This document shows, in pieces, positions 1 through 8,378 of a stretch of DNA of 64,000 bases. The notes under the pieces were generated by a model. The model was given only the letters and a program-made list of their open reading frames with translations, was not told where the DNA came from and made no database searches. Location of the stretch: positions 310,001 through 374,000 of the forward strand of contig NZ_LT629688.1 in NCBI RefSeq assembly GCF_900101785.1, read 5' to 3'. The position numbers were made by a program, and so were the translations under genes. Numbering within the stretch: the first letter of the stretch is position 1; each line of letters begins with the position of its first letter. Source of the DNA: Auraticoccus monumenti. GTDB lineage: Bacteria > Actinomycetota > Actinomycetes > Propionibacteriales > Propionibacteriaceae.

Positions 1-19
1 GCCGGCTGCGGCGACGCAG

Positions 20-532
20 TCACTGGTCGCGGGGCTGCGCTGAGACGGGGAGGGGAACCGGGTCGGTGCGTCGTCGCTGGCGCCACCAGAAACCGGTCAG
101 CAGCGCCAGCAGCAGCACCAGGGCACCGGCGGCCCACCAGGGCGAGCGGTCCCACAGCAGCCGCAGCGCGCTGAGACCGACGAACCCCACCCCGGCGTAG
201 ATCAGCGCCCACAGCAGGGAGCCGACGGCCAGCGCCGGGAGGTAGCGCCACTGCGACATCCGGGTCACCCCGGCCGCCAGGTTCACCATCGTCTGGACGC
301 CGACGGTCAGGAAGGAGAGCGTCACCGCCGGGGCGCCCCAACGGTCGACCCACCGCTCCGCACGCCGGTACCCGGGACGGGCCAGCAGGGCGGCGACCCG
401 GCCCCGGTCCGCGCCGCGGCGGACCAGCCGCCCGGCCCAGTAGGTGCCCCCGGCCCGGAGCACCACGACCACGAAGAAGGCCGCGACCGTCGCCGGGAAC
501 GGCCATCCCCAGGTGGTCGGGTCCAGGCTCAT
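20..532 (-). CDS. DedA/VTT-family-like small membrane protein
   Basis: A 170-residue integral membrane protein of unknown substrate. It has an N-terminal hydrophobic segment (about residues 10-27), a central segment around AVTLSFLTVGVQTMVNLAAG that resembles the re-entrant part of DedA/SNARE-associated (VTT) proteins, and two further hydrophobic stretches near residues 100-120 and 135-150. The tail is basic and polar. The ATG at 532 is preferred because a TACGCT box lies seven bases upstream, the pattern of a leaderless transcript; the longer reading frame upstream runs through the divergent acetyltransferase gene and is a shadow. Typical DedA proteins are near 200 residues, so this one is short. 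Family assignment is moderate and function is inferred only as a membrane-lipid or transport role. Confidence 0.65.
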   Translation of the reverse strand: MSLDPTTWGWPFPATVAAFFVVVVLRAGGTYWAGRLVRRGADRGRVAALLARPGYRRAERWVDRWGAPAVTLSFLTVGVQTMVNLAAGVTRMSQWRYLPALAVGSLLWALIYAGVGFVGLSALRLLWDRSPWWAAGALVLLLALLTGFWWRQRRRTDPVPLPVSAQPRDQ

Positions 533-539
533 CCCGGCC

Positions 540-545
540 AGCGTA
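540..545 (-). promoter_or_regulatory. Leaderless -10 box for the DedA-like gene
   Basis: TACGCT read on the minus strand, seven bases before the ATG at 532. It is back-to-back with the box of the divergent acetyltransferase gene; only 36 bases separate the two starts. Confidence 0.45.
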
Positions 546-556
546 GCCCGGACCAC

Positions 557-562
557 TAGCCT
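557..562 (+). promoter_or_regulatory. Leaderless -10 box for the Eis-like gene
   Basis: TAGCCT followed by six bases and the GTG at 569. There is no Shine-Dalgarno sequence, which fits a leaderless transcript. Confidence 0.5.
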
Positions 563-568
563 CGACCC

Positions 569-1858
569 GTGGACTACGACCTCAGAGCCCAGCCCGCACG
601 AGCCACCACCGACGCCGACGGCCGCAGCGTGCCCGACGCGAGCACGGAGAGATGGTTCCAGGCCGTCGCCCAGGGCTTCCACGACGCCCGGATGCGCCCC
701 CGGGGGCTGGACGTGGCCGTGCGCGCCGCGGCGGCCGACGGCGCGACGCTGCGCGGGGCCTACCTGACCGACCCGCCGCCGCTGGACCTCGACCCGCACA
801 CGCCGGTGGCCACCTTCATCAGCTTCGACAAGACCCTCAACGTGGGCGGCGGCCGGCTGCTGCCGCTGCACATGATCACCGACGTCACCGTCCGACCCAC
901 CCACCGCCGCCGCGGTCTGCTGCGCCAGATGATGACCACCGACCTGACCGAGGCCCGCGACGCGGGGCTGCCGATGGCCGCGCTGACCGTGAGCGAGGGC
1001 TCGATCTACGGCCGCTTCGGCTTCGGCGCCGCCACCTGGCTGCGCCACATCTCGCTGGACACCTCCCGGCGCTTCGGGCTGCGCGACGAGGCCTCCGGGC
1101 GGGTGGAGATGGTGGACCCGCACGCCTGCGCCGACGTGGTCCGCGACGTCTTCGAGCGCTTCCACGCCCGCGAGCGGGGCTCGGTGGACCGGCCGTCCTG
1201 GTACCCCGAGTGGGTGACCGGCCGCTACGACCCGACCAGCGACGAGCCCGACCAGCGCCGGCGCGCGGCGGTGCACCACGACGGCTCGGGCACCGTCGAC
1301 GGCTACGTCAGCTACCGGGTCGAGCAGGACGGCCAGGGCCCGCGCCAGCTGGCCATCCAGGACCTGGTCACGGCCAGCGACGACGCCTACCTCGGGCTGT
1401 GGCAGTTCCTGGCCGCGGTCGACCTGGTCGAGAACGTCACCTTCTCCCGGGCCCCGATGGAGGACCCGCTGGAGTTCGCGCTGGCCGACCCCCGGCTGTA
1501 CTCGGTCACCCGGCTGGAGGACGTCATCTGGCTGCGGGTGCTGGACGTCGTCGCGGCCCTGGAGGCCCGGGAGTGGGTGCAGGACGGCTCCGTGCTGCTC
1601 GGCGTCCGCGACGCCATGGGCATGGCCGAGGGCACCTTCCGGGTCGAGGTGCGCGACCGCCGGGCCGAGGTCACCCGCAGCGACCGGGAGCCGGAGGTGG
1701 TGCTGGACGTCACCACGCTGGGCTCGCTCTACCTGGGCGGCGTCACGGTCCGCACCCTGCGTCGCTCCAACCGGTTCGAGGGCACCCCCGACGCCCTGGA
1801 CCGCTTCGCCCGGCTGATGGAGCTGCCCACCCGGCCGTACTGCGTCACCCGCTACTGA
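569..1858 (+). CDS. Eis-family GNAT N-acetyltransferase
   Basis: A 429-residue Eis-type acetyltransferase that would transfer acetyl from acetyl-CoA to amines; in mycobacteria the family acetylates aminoglycosides and protein lysines. The N-terminal GNAT domain shows the acetyl-CoA loop VRPTHRRRGLLRQMM (about residues 110-125) and the family motif IYGRFGFG, whose Tyr corresponds to the Eis general acid. A central second GNAT-like domain and a C-terminal sterol-carrier-like domain follow (DVTTLGSLYLGG). The protein ends in an aromatic residue, as Eis does; the Eis C-terminal carboxylate takes part in catalysis. Length is slightly above the usual 400-410. The GTG start is supported by the TAGCCT box six bases upstream. 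The true substrate is unknown. Confidence 0.88.
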   Translation: MDYDLRAQPARATTDADGRSVPDASTERWFQAVAQGFHDARMRPRGLDVAVRAAAADGATLRGAYLTDPPPLDLDPHTPVATFISFDKTLNVGGGRLLPLHMITDVTVRPTHRRRGLLRQMMTTDLTEARDAGLPMAALTVSEGSIYGRFGFGAATWLRHISLDTSRRFGLRDEASGRVEMVDPHACADVVRDVFERFHARERGSVDRPSWYPEWVTGRYDPTSDEPDQRRRAAVHHDGSGTVDGYVSYRVEQDGQGPRQLAIQDLVTASDDAYLGLWQFLAAVDLVENVTFSRAPMEDPLEFALADPRLYSVTRLEDVIWLRVLDVVAALEAREWVQDGSVLLGVRDAMGMAEGTFRVEVRDRRAEVTRSDREPEVVLDVTTLGSLYLGGVTVRTLRRSNRFEGTPDALDRFARLMELPTRPYCVTRY

Positions 1859-1984
1859 CCCCCGGCCCGTCCCGGAGAGCGCGCGGCTGAGCGGCGACGG
1901 CCGGCGCGGCGGTCTCGTCTACCCAGCGTCCACCACGCGTCACCGCGGTGGAACCTTTCGTTACCCATTCGTAGCCCTATCTGC

Positions 1985-2013
1985 TTGACCCGGCCTCCCG
2001 ATGAGAATAGTTT
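1985..2013 (+). promoter_or_regulatory. Candidate promoter of the rpiR-ngcEFG operon
   Basis: TTGACC at 1985-1990, a 17-base spacer, and TAGTTT at 2008-2013, placing transcription start near 2020. A strong GGAGAAGG ribosome site at 2032-2040 follows. This is the only AT-rich stretch in the gap 1859-2046. Confidence 0.4.
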
Positions 2014-2046
2014 CCGGGCTTAGGTCTTCGGCGGAGAAGGATTTTC

Positions 2047-3075
2047 ATGGTGACGAAGCAGACGGGCACCCCCGGCGCCGGGGAGGCCGTCAGCGTGACC
2101 AGCCGCATCCAGCACGCGCTGCCGGAGATGTCGGCCGCCATGGTCAAGATCGCCACCTTCCTGCTGCAGCACCCGCGCACCCCGCTGGAGTACTCCATCC
2201 TCGAGCTGGCCGAGGAGACCGGGACGTCGGCGGCCACGGTCACCCGCTTCTGCCGGCTGATCGGCTTCTCCGGCTACGTCCCCTTCCGGGTGGCCATCGC
2301 CTCCGACGTCGGCCGCGACAGCGCCGCCTCCTGGCAGAGCGACATCGGCCAGGAGTTCCGCCCGGAGGATCCGCCGACCACCGTGCTCAGCACCCTGATC
2401 AGCGCCCACACCCGCTCCCTGCAGCAGACCGCCAGCCAGCTCGACCTCGACCTGCTCTCGCTGGTGGCCACCCGGATCGCCACCTGCCGGCACTTCGACA
2501 TCTACGGCATCGGCGGCAGCGCCGTGATGGCGGCCGAGCTCGAGGCCCGCCTCTACCGGATCGGGATCAGCTGCCACCACTGGGTCGAGCTGCACGCCGG
2601 GCTGACCAGCGCCGCCCTGCAGGACGCCGAGTGCGTCGCGCTGGCCATCTCCAACACCGGCCGCACCGAGTCCACCATCCAGATGCTGCAGCAGGCCCGG
2701 ACGGCCGGCGCGCTGACGGTGGCGCTCACCAACAACCCCAGCTCCCCGGTCGCGGCGGCCGCCGACCTGACCATCACCACCTCGGCCTTCGGACGCTTCC
2801 TGCAGCCCGACGACCTGGCGGCCAAGCACGTCCAGCTGCTGGTGATCGACCTGCTGTACCTGCTGGTCGCCCAGCAGAACTACAGCCGGGCCACCACCAC
2901 CCTGGCGGCCACCGCGCTCGCCGTCTCCCCCCACCGCCGCGCCCCGCGCGCCGTCCGCGCCTCCGCGCGACGCGAGGAGCGGCACCCACGACCACCCCAT
3001 CAGTTCCCAGCCGGGCCGCAGGACCGGTTGACGCACGAGTTCAGCGAAATCACAACGGAAGGCAGAAACACATGA
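2047..3075 (+). CDS. MurR/RpiR-family transcriptional regulator
   Basis: A 342-residue sugar-phosphate-sensing regulator. The N-terminal HTH_6 domain (residues about 15-90) contains the recognition segment TGTSAATVTRFCRLIGFSGY. A SIS domain (about 135-265) follows, with IGGSAVMA and AISNTGRTEST phosphosugar-binding loops. The last 60 residues are basic and low-complexity. The gene overlaps the next one by four bases (ATGA), so it is translationally coupled to the aminosugar-binding protein. By family and context it probably responds to GlcNAc-6-P or a related phosphosugar and controls this operon. The ATG has a near-perfect ribosome site six bases upstream. Confidence 0.9.
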   Translation: MVTKQTGTPGAGEAVSVTSRIQHALPEMSAAMVKIATFLLQHPRTPLEYSILELAEETGTSAATVTRFCRLIGFSGYVPFRVAIASDVGRDSAASWQSDIGQEFRPEDPPTTVLSTLISAHTRSLQQTASQLDLDLLSLVATRIATCRHFDIYGIGGSAVMAAELEARLYRIGISCHHWVELHAGLTSAALQDAECVALAISNTGRTESTIQMLQQARTAGALTVALTNNPSSPVAAAADLTITTSAFGRFLQPDDLAAKHVQLLVIDLLYLLVAQQNYSRATTTLAATALAVSPHRRAPRAVRASARREERHPRPPHQFPAGPQDRLTHEFSEITTEGRNT

Positions 3076-4484
3076 CCACTCAGATCGGGAGCGTGCGTCG
3101 CCGCGACTTCCTCCGCGGTTCGCTGGTCGCGGCGGCGATGGTGCCGCTCGGCGGGACGATGGCCTCCTGCGCCGGCAGCGGGGCCGGACCGGCCGCACCC
3201 CAGGAGACCGAGGAGGCCACCGACACCAACCCGTTCGGCGTGCCTGCTGACAGCTCGGTCGAGGCCGTCATCTTCAACGGCGGCTACGGCGTGGACTACG
3301 TCGAGTTCGCCGCCCAGATCATGGGCGCCAACATGGGCGTCACCCCGGAGATCACCCCGTCGACGGCCATCTCCACGGAGCTGCAGCCGCGCTTCGTCGG
3401 TGGCAACCCGCCGGACCTCATCGACAACTCCGGGAGCCAGCAGATCGGCTTCAACGCCATCCTGAGCCAGCTCGAGGACCTCACCGACGTCATCGACGCC
3501 GTCAACTACGAGGGCACCCCGATCCGGGACACCCTGTACGGCGGCGTCCTCGCGCCGGGGACCTTCGGCGACAAGCTGGCCGCGATCAACTACGTGCTGA
3601 CCGTCTACGGCATCTGGTACTCCGCCTCGCTGTTCGAGGAGAACGGCTGGACGGTGCCGACCACCTGGGACGAGGCGCTGGAGCTCGGCGCCCAGGCCAA
3701 GGAGCAGGACAAGTACCTGTTCGTCTGGGGCAAGGAGGCCGCGACCTACTACCAGACGATGGCCATCGAGTCCGCCATCATGCAGGGCGGTGACGAGGTC
3801 CGCCTCGCGCTCGAGAACCTGGAGCCGGAGTGCTGGTCCAAGCCGGCCATGCAGGACGTCTTCACCAAGATGGCCGAGGCCGTCGAGAAGGGCTACTTCG
3901 CCCCCGGTGGCGCCGGAACCCAGTTCACCGCCGCCCAGGCGCAGTGGAGCAACGACCAGGAGGCCCTGCTCTACCCCTCGGGTGCCTGGATCGAGAACGA
4001 GATGAAGTCCCAGACCGCCGACGACTTCGAGATGAAGGGCTTCCCGGGCCTGGTCGTGGACCGCGCCACCGCCGCGCTGCCCGAGGGCGCGCTGCACAGC
4101 ACCGCGGGCGAGCCGTTCATCGTCCCGAGCCAGGCCGCCAACGTGGCCGGGGCCAAGGAGCTGCTGCGTGCCATGCTGAGCGAAGCGGCGGCCACCAACT
4201 TCGCCAAGGAGAAGCTGGCCCCGACCGTCGTCCAGGGCACGGTCCCTGCCGACGGCTTCGGCTCGACCGCGCTGGTCAGCCAGACCGAGATGCTCGAGGC
4301 GGCCGGGGAGAACATCTTCACGTTCAACTTCGTGTCCACCTACGGCATGAACGCCGACCAGCTGACGGTCTGGAACAGCTTCCTCGACGGCTCCTTGGGC
4401 GTCGACGAGCTGACCAGCCGGCTGCAGGAGATCACCGACGCGGTGGCCAACGACGACGCGGTCGAGAAGATCGACGTCCAGTGA
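3072..4484 (+). CDS. ngcE: NgcE-type N-acetylglucosamine/chitobiose ABC transporter binding lipoprotein
   Basis: A 470-residue solute-binding protein captured outside the membrane. The N-terminus has a twin-arginine signal (RRRDFLRGS, residues 9-17) and a lipobox ending in Cys33 (TMASC), so it is predicted to be a Tat-exported lipoprotein. The mature part carries NgcE family segments: a VIFNGGYG start, LQPRFVGGNPPDLIDNSG, TVYGIWYS, and GEPFIVPS. By similarity to NgcE of Streptomyces the ligand is GlcNAc and N,N'-diacetylchitobiose. It overlaps the regulator upstream and the permease downstream by four bases each, forming one tightly coupled operon. The family call is strong; exact ligand preference is inferred. 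Confidence 0.9.
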   Translation: MTTQIGSVRRRDFLRGSLVAAAMVPLGGTMASCAGSGAGPAAPQETEEATDTNPFGVPADSSVEAVIFNGGYGVDYVEFAAQIMGANMGVTPEITPSTAISTELQPRFVGGNPPDLIDNSGSQQIGFNAILSQLEDLTDVIDAVNYEGTPIRDTLYGGVLAPGTFGDKLAAINYVLTVYGIWYSASLFEENGWTVPTTWDEALELGAQAKEQDKYLFVWGKEAATYYQTMAIESAIMQGGDEVRLALENLEPECWSKPAMQDVFTKMAEAVEKGYFAPGGAGTQFTAAQAQWSNDQEALLYPSGAWIENEMKSQTADDFEMKGFPGLVVDRATAALPEGALHSTAGEPFIVPSQAANVAGAKELLRAMLSEAAATNFAKEKLAPTVVQGTVPADGFGSTALVSQTEMLEAAGENIFTFNFVSTYGMNADQLTVWNSFLDGSLGVDELTSRLQEITDAVANDDAVEKIDVQ

Positions 4485-5482
4485 CCGTGGTGGACGTGCA
4501 TGACGACGCCGGCCCGGGGAGCGCTCCTGCTCCCCGGCGCCGGCGCCGCCGGCCCACCTTCGACCGCATCAGCTTCATGGCGGTCTTCCTGGTGCTGCCA
4601 CTGGGCGTCTACGGGTTGCTGGTGCTGTGGCCGTTCGCCCAGGCGTTCTGGTACTCCCTGACGTCCTGGAACGGGTTCACCCCGCCGAGCGGCTTCGTCG
4701 GGCTCGACAACTACGTCCGTGTGTTCGAGAACGACACCTTCCGCAAGGCGTTGTTCAACAACATCCAGCTCGTCGTCGTGGTGCCACTGGTCACCATCGT
4801 GCTCAGCCTGGCGCTAGCCAGCGTGCTGACGGTGAGCGGGTCCAGCACCGGTGAGGTGCGCGGGTTGCGGGGCTCGGCCATCTACCGCGTCGTCTCGTTC
4901 TTCCCCTACGCGGTGCCGGCCATCGTCATCGGTCTGATCTGGGGCATGGTCTACAACCCGCGTGGTGGCCTGCTCAACGGCTTCCTCACCGGTCTCGGCT
5001 TCGACGCCTTCGCCTCGTTCCCGTGGCTGGGCAGCACCACCACCGCCATGGCCGCGACCATGTTCGTGATGGTCTGGGCCATGGTGGGCTTCTACATGGT
5101 GCTGTTCGTCGCCGCCATCAAGGGTGTGGACAAGGAGGTCTTCGAGGCCGCCCGCCTGGACGGGGCCGGTCGCTTCCGCACGGCGGTGACCATCACCGTC
5201 CCGCTGATCCGCGACAACGTGCAGACCGCCTACATCTACCTGGGCATCGCCGCGCTGGACGCCTTCGTCTACATGCAGGCGATGAACCCCGGCGGCGGTC
5301 CCGACAACTCCACCCTGGTGATGTCGCAGTCGCTGTTCCGCACCGCATTCACCCAGAACCGCTGGGGAGAGGCCTCGGCCATGGGCGTCGTCCTGGCCGT
5401 CGTCACCCTGGCGTTCGCCGCCCTGGTCTTCGTGGTCAACCGCCTGACCGGGGCCGAGAAGGACGAAGGTAAGCGCTCGTGA
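4481..5482 (+). CDS. ngcF: ABC transporter permease, NgcF type
   Basis: A 333-residue MalF-like inner-membrane permease with six predicted membrane segments; the first follows a basic N-terminal tail (APRRRRRRP). The ATPase-coupling EAA loop is visible as EVFEAARLDGAGRFRT (about residues 222-237). The GTG start at 4481 overlaps the ngcE stop in GTGA, and it is in frame with the permease; no internal Met would keep the first membrane segment intact. The 3' end overlaps ngcG in the same way. With NgcG it forms the aminosugar channel. Confidence 0.92.
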   Translation: MTVVDVHDDAGPGSAPAPRRRRRRPTFDRISFMAVFLVLPLGVYGLLVLWPFAQAFWYSLTSWNGFTPPSGFVGLDNYVRVFENDTFRKALFNNIQLVVVVPLVTIVLSLALASVLTVSGSSTGEVRGLRGSAIYRVVSFFPYAVPAIVIGLIWGMVYNPRGGLLNGFLTGLGFDAFASFPWLGSTTTAMAATMFVMVWAMVGFYMVLFVAAIKGVDKEVFEAARLDGAGRFRTAVTITVPLIRDNVQTAYIYLGIAALDAFVYMQAMNPGGGPDNSTLVMSQSLFRTAFTQNRWGEASAMGVVLAVVTLAFAALVFVVNRLTGAEKDEGKRS

Positions 5483-6390
5483 CGACCATCGAGGAGCCGC
5501 GCACCAGCAGCACGGCCCGCGCCGAGGGGGACTCCCCGCTGCGCAGCAACAAGCCGAGCGGCGGTGACCGCGCCGTCGCCGTGGCGTCGCACGTGGTGCT
5601 CGCCGTGTGGGCGCTGATCATCCTGATCCCGCTGCTGTGGTCGCTGCTCAGCTCGTTCAAGAGCTCCAGCGAGATCATCAGCGGCTCACCCTTCGCCATG
5701 CCCGAGACGTGGCTGTTCAGCAACTACGCCCGGGCCTGGAGCGACGCGGGGATCGGGCGCTACTTCTTCAACACGGTGGTGGTCGTCGGTTCGGCCCTGG
5801 TGCTGGTCATGCTGCTGGGCTCGATGTGCGCCTACGTGCTGGCTCGCTACACCTTCCCGGGCCGTCGCTTCATCTACTACCTCATGCTGGCCGGACTCAC
5901 CTTCCCGGTCTTCCTGGCCATCGTGCCGCTGTTCTTCGTGCTGCAGAGCCTGGCGCTGCTGAACACGCTGCCGGGGCTGATCCTGACCTACGTGGCCTTC
6001 GCGCTGCCCTTCACGGTGTTCTTCCTCTACGCGTTCTTCCGGACGCTGCCCGAGGAGATCGCCGAGGCGGCGGCCATCGACGGGTGCGGGGACTGGCGGA
6101 CGTTCTTCAGCGTGATGTTGCCGATGGCCAAGCCGGGGCTCGCCTCGGTCACCATCTTCAACTTCCTGGGGCTGTGGAACCAGTACCTGATCCCGGTGGC
6201 CATCAACACGCGCCAGGAGAACTGGGTCCTGGCCCAGGGCATGGGTGCCTACGCCGGCCAGATCGGCTACGAGATCGACTTCGGCGGTCTGTTCGCCGCG
6301 GTGATCATCACCATCGCCCCGGTGCTGATCGTCTACGTGATCTTCCAGCGCCAGGTGCAGAACTCCGTCACCGGCGGCGCCCTGAAGTGA
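5479..6390 (+). CDS. ngcG: ABC transporter permease, NgcG type
   Basis: A 303-residue MalG-like permease with six membrane segments. The EAA loop reads EEIAEAAAIDGCGDWRTFF (about residues 193-211), the docking site for an MsiK/MalK-type ATPase. The start is a GTG overlapping the ngcF stop. It is the last gene of the operon: a strong terminator follows within 60 bases and no ATPase gene is present, so energy must come from an ATPase encoded elsewhere, as the shared MsiK does in Streptomyces. Confidence 0.92.
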   Translation: MTTIEEPRTSSTARAEGDSPLRSNKPSGGDRAVAVASHVVLAVWALIILIPLLWSLLSSFKSSSEIISGSPFAMPETWLFSNYARAWSDAGIGRYFFNTVVVVGSALVLVMLLGSMCAYVLARYTFPGRRFIYYLMLAGLTFPVFLAIVPLFFVLQSLALLNTLPGLILTYVAFALPFTVFFLYAFFRTLPEEIAEAAAIDGCGDWRTFFSVMLPMAKPGLASVTIFNFLGLWNQYLIPVAINTRQENWVLAQGMGAYAGQIGYEIDFGGLFAAVIITIAPVLIVYVIFQRQVQNSVTGGALK

Positions 6391-6440
6391 GCCCGGGAGC
6401 CTGTCCGGGGACAGGCACCCCCACCGCTCGAGCGTCGACC

Positions 6441-6478
6441 ACCGAGCCCGTCACCCGCACCCGGGTGACGGGCTCGGT
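6441..6478. terminator. Bidirectional hairpin terminator after ngcG
   Basis: A perfect 17-base-pair stem with a CACC loop between two convergent genes. There is no T-run, as is usual in high-GC actinobacteria. Confidence 0.8.
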
Positions 6479-6490
6479 CGTCGTCGGGGA

Positions 6491-6880
6491 TCAGGCAGCG
6501 GTCGCGTGCTCGGGCAGCGTGTGCCGGTAGGTCCAGCTGGTCAGGGCGGTGCCGACCATCACCGTCAGCACCCCGAGGAAGATGTGCAGGGCGACCAGGT
6601 CCGACTCCGCCAGCGCGATCTGCACCAGCGGCAGCACGGCCACCACCGCCGCCAGCACCAGCAGGACCGTCCCGGCGCTGCGGCGCAGCACGACGTAGGC
6701 GACCAGGCTGAGCAGGCAGACCGCGACGGTCAGCCAGGCCCACCAGCGGTGGGTCCCGAAGTAGGAGGGGTCGCCCCCGATCGCCGCCGCGGCCCAGCCG
6801 ACCTGGCCGATCAGCACGGACAGGACGAGCGTGGCGGCGGTGCGCAGCACCAGCAGGTGCGGGTGGATGGGCAGGCTCAT
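6491..6880 (-). CDS. Four-helix membrane protein of unknown function
   Basis: A 129-residue protein with four predicted membrane helices (about residues 9-33, 47-66, 70-90, 97-120) and a short polar tail. It resembles the small DUF6220-like or cytochrome-b561-like membrane proteins, but I see no paired haem-ligand histidines in the helices to support an electron-transfer role. It is divergent from the DUF5134 gene and may share its control region. No function is assigned. Confidence 0.65.
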   Translation of the reverse strand: MSLPIHPHLLVLRTAATLVLSVLIGQVGWAAAAIGGDPSYFGTHRWWAWLTVAVCLLSLVAYVVLRRSAGTVLLVLAAVVAVLPLVQIALAESDLVALHIFLGVLTVMVGTALTSWTYRHTLPEHATAA

Positions 6881-6971
6881 GTCCGCAGCGTGCCAGAGCC
6901 CGGGCGGGCGGGGCCGCGGGGGCCGGGCAGTAGGGTGGCCGGCGTCGCGACGGACGAGGTGAGGCACGAGC

Positions 6972-7541
6972 ATGGTGGAGGACGCCCTGGCGCGCGGCCT
7001 GCTGACGGCCGTGTTCGCGCTGACCGCTGCCTGGTTCACCGGCCACGGCATCCGCGGCGGGAGCTGGGCGGACCGGGTCTGCGACGCCTTCCACGTGGTG
7101 ATGAGCCTGTCGATGGTGGCCATGGCCTGGCCCTGGGGGACGGCCGTCCCGGTGATCCCCCAGGTGGTGGTGTTCGCCGCCGCCTCGGTGTGGTTCGTGC
7201 TGATGGCGGTGCTGCCGCCGGACCGTCCGTCCCGGCACCGCGAGCACAGCGACCGCGGCGCCTGGCTGCCCTGGCTGCACGTGGTGATGATGGTGGCCAT
7301 GGTGTGGATGCTGCTGGCCATGCCGGCGCTGCACGGCGCGACCGCCGCCGCCGGCCCTCTGACGGTGCTCTCGGGGGTGGCCGTGCTGGTGCTGCTGGTC
7401 AGCGGGACCGTCCTCTCGGTCACCGCCACGGTGCCCGTGGTGACCGGTGGGCAGGGCGGGTCCCGGCTGCCCTGGCACGCCGCGCACGTGGCGATGGGCG
7501 CCGGTATGGTGGCGATGGTCGCACCGCTCCTGGTGACCTGA
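6972..7541 (+). CDS. DUF5134-like membrane protein, copper cluster
   Basis: A 189-residue protein with about six membrane helices. Histidines and methionines line the helices (FHVVMSLSMVAMAWPW, LHVVMMVAMVWMLLAMP, WHAAHVAMGAGMVAMV), a composition typical of DUF5134 proteins, which are often found beside YcnI and CopC/CopD genes. Methionine- and histidine-rich helices would suit copper handling, but this is inference from context and composition. A TAGGGT box at 6931-6936 could be the -10 element. The gene is followed by a candidate operator and the ycnI-copCD pair. Confidence 0.75.
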   Translation: MVEDALARGLLTAVFALTAAWFTGHGIRGGSWADRVCDAFHVVMSLSMVAMAWPWGTAVPVIPQVVVFAAASVWFVLMAVLPPDRPSRHREHSDRGAWLPWLHVVMMVAMVWMLLAMPALHGATAAAGPLTVLSGVAVLVLLVSGTVLSVTATVPVVTGGQGGSRLPWHAAHVAMGAGMVAMVAPLLVT

Positions 7542-7583
7542 GCCGCCCTGGGTCCCCGGGCTGGGGCCACGGCTCGCGTGTGC

Positions 7584-7601
7584 ACTACGGTGTGTCGTAG
7601 T
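7584..7601. promoter_or_regulatory. Palindromic operator upstream of ycnI
   Basis: The sequence ACTACGGTGTGTCGTAGT has perfect six-base arms around a six-base spacer, 33 bases before the ycnI ATG. ACTAC/GTAGT half-sites resemble operators of BlaI/CopY-type winged-helix repressors, some of which respond to copper. The regulator is not encoded in this window. Confidence 0.5.
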
Positions 7602-7634
7602 AGCGGTCAGCAGTCAGAGAGGCGCCCCACCCCC

Positions 7635-8378
7635 ATGAGCTCCACCACCCGCCGAGCCGGTGCCGGCTCCCTCCTCGTCGTCGCTGGTCTGGCCCTGTGG
7701 GCCGTCCCGGCCCTGCCTGCCTCGGCCCACGTCACCGTGACCCCCACCGACGCCGCCGCGGGGACGTCCGCCGTGCTGCAGTTCAGCTTCAGCCACGGGT
7801 GCGAGGGCTCCCCCACCACCGGCCTGACCTTCGAGGTGCCCGAGGGCGTCAACACCGTCTCCCCCGAGCTGCAGCCCGGCTGGGAGGTCGACAAGGTGAT
7901 GGCCCAGCTCGAGGAGCCGGTCACCGACAGCCACGGCAACGAGCTCACCGAGCGGGTCGACCAGGTCGTCTTCACCGCCGGCGCGCCGGTGCCGGACGGC
8001 TACCGCGAGACCGTCACGCTGCAGCTCACCCTGCCCGAGGACGCCGCCGGCACCGCCCTGGCCTTCCCCGTGGTGCAGACCTGCGCCGAGGACGAGACCG
8101 CCTGGGTCCAGGTGGCCGCCGACGGCCAGGACCCGCACGACCTGGACAGCCCCGCCCCGGTGGTGGAGGTGGCGGCCGCCGGTGACGAGCACGGCGACCA
8201 CGCCGGCACCGGGTCCGACGAGGCCGCCGCGGAGCAGACGGACGCCGCACCGACCCAGGCCGCTGCGACCGCCGACGGGCTCGGCACCGGTCTGGGTGCC
8301 GCCGGGCTGGTGGCCGGGCTGGCCGGCCTGGCCACCGGTGTGACGGCCCTGGTGCGGAGCTCCAAGCGGGGGGCATGA
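7635..8378 (+). CDS. YcnI-family (DUF1775) copper-binding exported protein
   Basis: A 247-residue exported protein. A signal peptide (residues about 1-32, ending ALPASA) is followed directly by His, the mature N-terminus HVTVTP that YcnI uses to bind copper. The DUF1775 domain (about residues 33-175) includes FEVPEGVNTVSPELQPGW and a conserved Cys pair. An acidic, Ala/Thr-rich linker with DEHGDH leads to one C-terminal membrane helix and a short basic tail, so it is anchored on the outer face. It overlaps copCD by four bases (ATGA), so both are co-translated. It probably delivers or stores copper for the CopC-CopD protein; this role is inferred. Confidence 0.9.
   Translation: MSSTTRRAGAGSLLVVAGLALWAVPALPASAHVTVTPTDAAAGTSAVLQFSFSHGCEGSPTTGLTFEVPEGVNTVSPELQPGWEVDKVMAQLEEPVTDSHGNELTERVDQVVFTAGAPVPDGYRETVTLQLTLPEDAAGTALAFPVVQTCAEDETAWVQVAADGQDPHDLDSPAPVVEVAAAGDEHGDHAGTGSDEAAAEQTDAAPTQAAATADGLGTGLGAAGLVAGLAGLATGVTALVRSSKRGA

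Noticed and set aside
1929-1952. Hairpin TCCACC/GGTGGA after the Eis-like gene as a terminator.
   Set aside because: Six-base arms with a 12-base loop are weak, and it lies 70 bases past the stop; it could be either a poor terminator or part of the ngc control region.
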